Positions 6,218-9,466 of a stretch of 9,466 nt of DNA are shown piece after piece. Both the position numbers and the translations under genes were made by a program. Where the stretch lies: assembly GCA_023132135.1 (NCBI GenBank), contig JAGLYR010000093.1, positions 1 to 9,466 on the forward strand, read 5' to 3'. Origin of the DNA: Candidatus Eiseniibacteriota bacterium (lineage in GTDB: Bacteria; Arandabacterota; Arandabacteria; JAGLYR01). Each line of letters begins with the position of its first letter. The stretch's first letter is position 1. The notes beneath the pieces are model-generated. The model ran no database searches. It was not told the DNA's origin and saw nothing but the letters and a program-made list of their open reading frames with translations.

Positions 6218-7483
6218 ATGTTAGCCATTCATCCATTCACCCACTCATTCTTCCGAGCGTTGCTCTGTGCCCTCGCTCCGGTGCTGTTCATATTTCCCGG
6301 GGCATTCGCAATTGCGATCGCAGACGATGCCGGATTTGCTGCAGAGCACCTGGGCGAACAGATCGCCGCCGCTCAGCACTCCATTGTTGTTGTCATATCC
6401 CAACCACAGGTGTCCGGGCATGGGCTGGATGAGCGGGCAAGGCCGCGTCGTCTGGTTGGTTGCGGAGTGGTTGTGGATGGGCAAGGCCATCTCCTCACGA
6501 CGGCCAGCGTTGTCCAGAGCGCGCGGCGCGTGATGGTTATTCCCATGGATGGCAAACCGATTCCGGGTGAAGTGATCGGGGTCGATCCCGCGCTGGATCT
6601 TGCCGTTGTGCGGTTACCGTCAGGTGCGGTGCCTGGGGTCGCTGTTGGGAACTCGGACAGTCTGCAGACGGGAGCGTGGGTAGCGCTGCTTGCGGCCGGG
6701 CATGGATCGGGTCCGATGATTTCCCTGGGTGTGCTGACGGGACGTTCGGAGCTGCCAATGGGGTATTGCGGGGAAGTGCTCCGGATCTACGCCCCGATCC
6801 GTCCTGGAGACAGTGGCGCCGTTCTCCTGAACGAGAAGGGGGAGGCCGTCGGGATTGTGTCGGCGACTCTTGAGATCCCGTCGCGGTCCGGCGACTCAGG
6901 GGAGAGGAGACGGGATGCTCCGCGCGGTTGCGCGTGGGCACTCGGTGACTATGTCGATGGAATTGCGATTCCCATGAATGATGCTCTGTCCGCGGCCTGG
7001 GAGGTGATTGAACGGGGCCCCATACATCGCGGTTTCCTGGGCGTCACGGTTCAACAGTTGAGCCCGCGGCTCAAAGAGGTTCTGGGTCTGGAGAGCGGCC
7101 TGGGCGCCTACGTCCTGCGTGTGGTTGACGGCGGTCCGGCAGCCGAGGCTGGAATCCGTATGGGGGACGTGATCGTGGGGGTGGACGGTGGTTCTCTGGC
7201 GGATTTGGGCGGGTTCCACCGCTGGGTTGTCGAGGCTTCACCAGGGGATCGACGGCAGATCACGGTGGTGGCGGGCGGCCAGAGGCGAGATCTGGCGGTG
7301 CGGATCGGGGACTCTGCGCAGTTCGTACACGAATTCCTGCCCGGCTTTACCCTGCAACCCGGTTGGTCCACTTCCAGCCTCGCTGCAACCAGCGTCCGCC
7401 GCAATGAGCTCGAAGGCGAAGTGGATCTTCTCAAGATCCGTCTCGAAGAGCTGGAGCGCCGCCTCGAGCAGCTCGATCGTTAG
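6218..7483 (+). CDS. HtrA/DegP-like trypsin-PDZ protein lacking the catalytic His
   Basis: A 421-residue exported protein with HtrA architecture. Residues 1-36 look like a signal peptide (Arg13, then a long hydrophobic core ending AIAIADD). The trypsin-like domain (about 50-255) has GCGVVVDGQGHLLTTASVV where HtrA proteases have a G(S/T)G...TNxHVV motif: the catalytic His position is Ser97. The Asp (DPALDLAVV, Asp127) and the nucleophile loop (PGDSGA, Ser199) remain; GDSGA differs from the usual GNSGG. DGIAIPMNDA and RGFLGVTVQQL lead into one PDZ domain (about 270-365). A short linker and a charged coiled coil (about 394-421) end the chain. HtrA proteins degrade or refold envelope proteins; without His this one may be a scaffold, chaperone or sensor. 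It lies behind a sigma/anti-sigma pair, as expected for a stress regulon member. The start lacks a clear ribosome-binding site. Confidence 0.87.
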   Translation: MLAIHPFTHSFFRALLCALAPVLFIFPGAFAIAIADDAGFAAEHLGEQIAAAQHSIVVVISQPQVSGHGLDERARPRRLVGCGVVVDGQGHLLTTASVVQSARRVMVIPMDGKPIPGEVIGVDPALDLAVVRLPSGAVPGVAVGNSDSLQTGAWVALLAAGHGSGPMISLGVLTGRSELPMGYCGEVLRIYAPIRPGDSGAVLLNEKGEAVGIVSATLEIPSRSGDSGERRRDAPRGCAWALGDYVDGIAIPMNDALSAAWEVIERGPIHRGFLGVTVQQLSPRLKEVLGLESGLGAYVLRVVDGGPAAEAGIRMGDVIVGVDGGSLADLGGFHRWVVEASPGDRRQITVVAGGQRRDLAVRIGDSAQFVHEFLPGFTLQPGWSTSSLAATSVRRNELEGEVDLLKIRLEELERRLEQLDR

Positions 7484-7502
7484 AGCACCCGCCTCCCTCG
7501 TT

Positions 7503-7524
7503 GCTTGCGCAGCGTGGCGCAAGC
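7503..7524 (+). terminator. GC-rich hairpin after the HtrA-like gene (weak terminator candidate)
   Basis: A perfect 8-base stem, GCTTGCGC (7503-7510) with GCGCAAGC (7517-7524), encloses a 6-base loop 20 bases after the stop codon. There is no T run on either side, so it does not meet the rule for an intrinsic terminator. It may stabilise the mRNA 3' end or act with Rho. Confidence 0.35.
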
Positions 7525-7558
7525 GGCGGACAGCAGTATTCCCCAATCCTAGTCGCGT

Positions 7559-7634
7559 GTCACCCGTCACCTGTCACTGGGTCGGGACCGGCGCCCCCCG
7601 CCCATGTGACGAGGGCGAGTGACGAGTGTCGAGG
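7559..7634. repeat. Inverted clusters of a 7-base repeat (CnnGTCA type)
   Basis: GTCAC occurs at 7559-7563, 7566-7570 and 7573-7577, exactly 7 bases apart. On the far side of a GC-rich core, GTGAC occurs at 7606-7610 and 7619-7623, followed by CGAGTGT, again with 7-base phasing (CGAGTGA, CGAGTGT, CGAGGAA). The two clusters face each other, so the block is a set of short tandem repeats in inverted orientation. It could be a protein-binding iteron array or a slipped-strand repeat. Confidence 0.5.
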
Positions 7635-7728
7635 AAATGGGGCAGCATTCCGCAGGCTAGACGGAACTATGCTCTGACCGGATTTCGCGCCCTCGCCCTG
7701 TCGCGCCCTCGGCATCCTGCCAGAAGCG

Positions 7729-7757
7729 TTGACATAGACCGCAGCGTTGGGCATATT
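7729..7757 (+). promoter_or_regulatory. Sigma-70-type promoter of the DUF4837-like gene
   Basis: A perfect TTGACA (7729-7734) is followed by 17 bases and CATATT (7752-7757), four of six matches to the -10 consensus. Transcription would start near 7764, giving a leader of about 40 bases with a GGGGGTGGGA ribosome-binding site. It implies that the DUF4837-like gene is transcribed separately from the HtrA-like gene. Confidence 0.6.
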
Positions 7758-7804
7758 CGACGCAGTGGGATTGGCAACTACAACACTTGGATTGGGGGTG
7801 GGAC

Positions 7805-8824
7805 GTGAAGGGGAAAAAGGCAATCTGCGTTCTGCTGTTGCTGGCTGCGATCGCCATCCTTCCCGGCTGCGGCAAGAAAGTCCGGTCTGCCATGGGATCG
7901 GGTTCCATCGTTGCGCTGATCCGGACGGACGCTAACGCTGAGGCGGCAGATGCTCTTGCGGAGTTCCTGGGTCGTGACCGCTACTTGGTCCCGCGGCCGG
8001 AGAAACCCTTCAAGATAACACAGATGACCATTGCGGGCCTGGATAGTCACCGCTACGACAAGAACATCGTTCTCCTGTGCGACGTGTCGGAAAAGGGGGA
8101 ATTGCTCAAGACCGTGCGGAACATCCTCAGTGAGGAGGACCGCCGGCAACTGGGACGGGGAGAATCGAGAGCCATTTCTCTCTCGGACAGCTGGGGCAAG
8201 TTCCAGAACGTCGTGGTCATCGCTGCTCCATCCTCCGAGAAACTCCTCCGGTTGGTCGAAGATGAAGGCGCAGCGATTGTCGATCGCCTGGAGGAAGACG
8301 TGATAGGGGTGATGGTGCGTATGTTTGCCGAGCGGACCGTAGTGCCGGGGCTGGGTAGCCGGGCGGTGAGCAGGGACGGATGGAGTTTACAACTCCCGGA
8401 AGGCTACAGGATGAAAGCGGAAAAGGAAGACGTTCCGCTCCTGCATTTCGAGGCCGCGGCGCCGCCCCGGATCGTCTTCGTGCACTGGTATGAAGGAACA
8501 CCGGAAATGACAGTGGACGATCTGATTGAGTTCCGGAGCCGGTTTGGATGGGATCAGTACGACGAGGATGAGATCGCCGAAGGACGGGTCCGGGGACAGG
8601 TCACGACACTCGCCGGGAACCCGGCCGTTCGTATCGAAGGGCTCTGGCAGAATGCCAAGTACACCATTGGGGGGCCTTTCATCACATATCTGGTGTTGTG
8701 CCCGGACGGCAAACAGACGATCCTGCTGGATCTCATCGTGTATGCTCCGGGGATGGACCAGGTTCGATACCTGAGAGAGCTCGAGGCCGTGGCCAGGACT
8801 CTGAAGTGCTCTGCAGGGACCTAG
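7805..8824 (+). CDS. DUF4837-like lipoprotein
   Basis: A 339-residue lipoprotein of unknown function. Residues 1-22 are a lipoprotein signal (MKGKK, a Leu/Ala/Ile core, lipobox LPGC with Cys22). The mature part resembles the Pfam DUF4837 pattern known mostly from Bacteroidetes: an early strand SGSIVALIRTD, a helix ending LAEFLG, PRPEKPFKITQMTI, the YDKNIVLLCDV strand, WGKFQNVVVIAAPSSEKL, and a later half with GWSLQLPEGYRMKAEK and HWYEGTPEMTVDDLIEFRSRFG. No catalytic motif is seen. The frame extends to a TTG at 7787, but GTG 7805 is preferred: it sits after GGGGGTGGGA and gives a normal signal peptide. It has its own promoter at 7729-7757. The stop TAG (8822-8824) runs straight into CCGCATTTCTCA, the left end shared with the 6031 element. 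The DUF4837 assignment is from memory of the family pattern and is moderately sure. Confidence 0.8.
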   Translation: MKGKKAICVLLLLAAIAILPGCGKKVRSAMGSGSIVALIRTDANAEAADALAEFLGRDRYLVPRPEKPFKITQMTIAGLDSHRYDKNIVLLCDVSEKGELLKTVRNILSEEDRRQLGRGESRAISLSDSWGKFQNVVVIAAPSSEKLLRLVEDEGAAIVDRLEEDVIGVMVRMFAERTVVPGLGSRAVSRDGWSLQLPEGYRMKAEKEDVPLLHFEAAAPPRIVFVHWYEGTPEMTVDDLIEFRSRFGWDQYDEDEIAEGRVRGQVTTLAGNPAVRIEGLWQNAKYTIGGPFITYLVLCPDGKQTILLDLIVYAPGMDQVRYLRELEAVARTLKCSAGT

Positions 8825-8895
8825 ACCGCATTTCTCAGCTGCGACATACGGATTGACAGTACTCTGCGCTTCTGATAGCGTCAGATGCGGGTCAA
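8824..8895 (+). repeat. Short palindromic stretch sharing the left end of the 6031 element
   Basis: CCGCATTTCTCA (8826-8837) is identical to bases 6037-6048 of the large palindrome and likewise follows a TAGA stop context. Near 8884-8894, AGATGCGGGTC is an imperfect inverted copy of the left end (GACCGCATTTCT, 8824-8835, two small indels). The inner part differs from the large element, apart from a small CGCT/AGCG hairpin (8867-8880). It may be a shortened or diverged family member. Confidence 0.4.
8853..8881 (+). promoter_or_regulatory. Possible sigma-70 promoter of the right-edge TPR gene
   Basis: TTGACA (8853-8858) is a perfect -35 box; TAGCGT (8876-8881) lies 17 bases on but matches the -10 consensus at only three of six positions. 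It would give a leader of about 60 bases to the GTG at 8947. It lies inside the short palindromic stretch. Confidence 0.4.
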
Positions 8896-8946
8896 CCCCG
8901 CGGTCATAGATTGTTTGGTGGACGGATTTTTGGGGGATAGGGGGAG

Positions 8947-9466
8947 GTGCTCATTATCACGGGCGAGAGTGTTTCGCTGGGAAATCTGGTTGCTCTTGCT
9001 GAGTCCGAACGAGCGGGCGGGCATTTCGGTGAGGCCCTCAAGCAGGCTCAGGTCGTGATCGCGAGAAACCCCAACTACTCCAGCGGGCAGCTGGTTGCCG
9101 GGCGCTGCCACCTGGAAATGGGAGAGTTCCGGCTGGCGCTGGAGCTCCTCGGCAGGGCTGTCGAGATCGATGGCGACAACACCTTGGCGCTGAGACTCCT
9201 GGGCGATGCGCTGGCGCTCTCTGGAATGAGGCAAGAGGCGGAAGCCGTGTACGAAAGGGGTGGGGCGGCTTCCGGAGACAGCCAGGGGGTGGAGCTGGCC
9301 CGGAAGATTCTGTCCATGGGAAAGAGCGACCCTGCCCATCAGGATGCGGAAGAGGAGCGCGCAGGAATCATTCGCGGGTCCATGAACCCGGCGGAAATGC
9401 TTGACGCGGCGGATCTGGAGCTGAAGGGTGCTTTCGGAACGGCGACGATGGCGCAGATTTGTGAGG
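8947..9466 (+). CDS. TPR-repeat protein, truncated by the window's right edge
   Basis: The open frame runs from GTG 8947 to the window end (173 codons seen). After a short N-terminus (LIITGESVSLGNLVALAESER) the protein is built of TPR units: GGHFGEALKQAQVVIARNPNYSSGQ, then GEFRLALELLGRAVEIDGDN and a third, SGMRQEAEAVYERG. A less regular Glu/Ala-rich segment follows, and the visible end (AFGTATMAQICE) looks like the start of another TPR helix. There is no signal peptide or lipobox, so unlike the TPR lipoprotein at 2135 it should be cytoplasmic. An in-frame TAG at 8938 limits the start. GTG 8947 follows GGGGGA by 9 bases; a rare ATT at 8953, placed after GGGGGAGG, cannot be excluded. Function unknown; it probably acts as an assembly scaffold. 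Confidence 0.75.
   Translation, partial: MLIITGESVSLGNLVALAESERAGGHFGEALKQAQVVIARNPNYSSGQLVAGRCHLEMGEFRLALELLGRAVEIDGDNTLALRLLGDALALSGMRQEAEAVYERGGAASGDSQGVELARKILSMGKSDPAHQDAEEERAGIIRGSMNPAEMLDAADLELKGAFGTATMAQICE

Larger units (their letters stand above)
7484..7804. other. 321-base gap between HtrA-like and DUF4837-like genes
   Basis: No convincing gene is seen here. The stretch opens with TAGAGCACCCGC, which includes the HtrA-like stop codon and resembles the start of the 6031 palindrome. It then holds a GC-rich hairpin (7503-7524), inverted clusters of a heptamer (7559-7634), an unremarkable stretch (7635-7728) and a sigma-70-like promoter (7729-7757) for the gene at 7805. Short open frames crossing it lack ribosome-binding sites and coding character. 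Confidence 0.6.

Noticed and set aside
7559-7634. CRISPR array
   Set aside because: The repeats are only 7 bases, contiguous and inverted, with no unique spacers and no cas genes nearby.
7663-7690. GGAACTA motif as a third ECF promoter
   Set aside because: No plausible -10 box lies 15-17 bases downstream, and a good sigma-70 promoter for the next gene exists at 7729-7757.
7626-7808. 60-codon open frame in the gap before the DUF4837-like gene
   Set aside because: It has no ribosome-binding site, spans the promoter at 7729-7757 and shows no protein features.

Overview
The window reads as ordinary chromosomal DNA of a GC-rich, diderm (outer-membrane) bacterium. Five of the eight gene products begin with an export signal: four lipoproteins with a lipobox Cys and one beta-barrel protein ending in Phe. 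A sixth looks like a secreted HtrA-type protein. The mix of a PorV/FadL-like barrel, a DUF4292/LolB-like lipoprotein next to a TPR lipoprotein, and a DUF4837-like lipoprotein points to the FCB superphylum side of the tree (for example Eisenbacteria, Krumholzibacteriota, Latescibacteria or Zixibacteria). That placement is an inference from gene families, not a phylogenetic result.

Layout. Bases 30-1889 (minus strand) hold a two-gene operon: a small lipoprotein with one CxxCH motif and an extremely Tyr/Trp-rich segment, then an outer-membrane barrel protein. It is driven by a near-consensus sigma-70 promoter (TTGACA-N17-TAGGAT, 1913-1941). Divergent from it, bases 2135-6033 (plus strand) form a tight run: a TPR lipoprotein of about fifteen repeats, an overlapping LolA/LolB-fold lipoprotein, an ECF sigma factor and its membrane-bound zinc-finger anti-sigma factor. 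A 184-base imperfect palindrome (6031-6214) then fills the whole gap between the anti-sigma stop codon and an HtrA-like trypsin/PDZ protein (6218-7483). A 321-base gap follows, with a hairpin, heptamer repeats and a promoter. Next come a DUF4837-like lipoprotein (7805-8824), a smaller palindromic stretch with the same left end as the large element, and a TPR protein that runs off the right edge (8947 onward).

How the genes may work together. ECF sigma factor, ZAS-type anti-sigma and HtrA-like protein are the parts of an envelope-stress circuit. The flanking genes are envelope lipoproteins and a barrel protein, plausible clients or targets. A GGAACTT motif with an AT-rich box about 15 bases on sits just before the preferred sigma start and could be an autoregulatory ECF promoter. 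The main oddities are the HtrA-like protein, whose catalytic His position is Ser while Asp and Ser are kept, and the palindromic element that replaces its ribosome-binding region. No tRNA, rRNA, CRISPR array, transposase or phage gene was seen. Assignments rest on reading the translations, without database searches.
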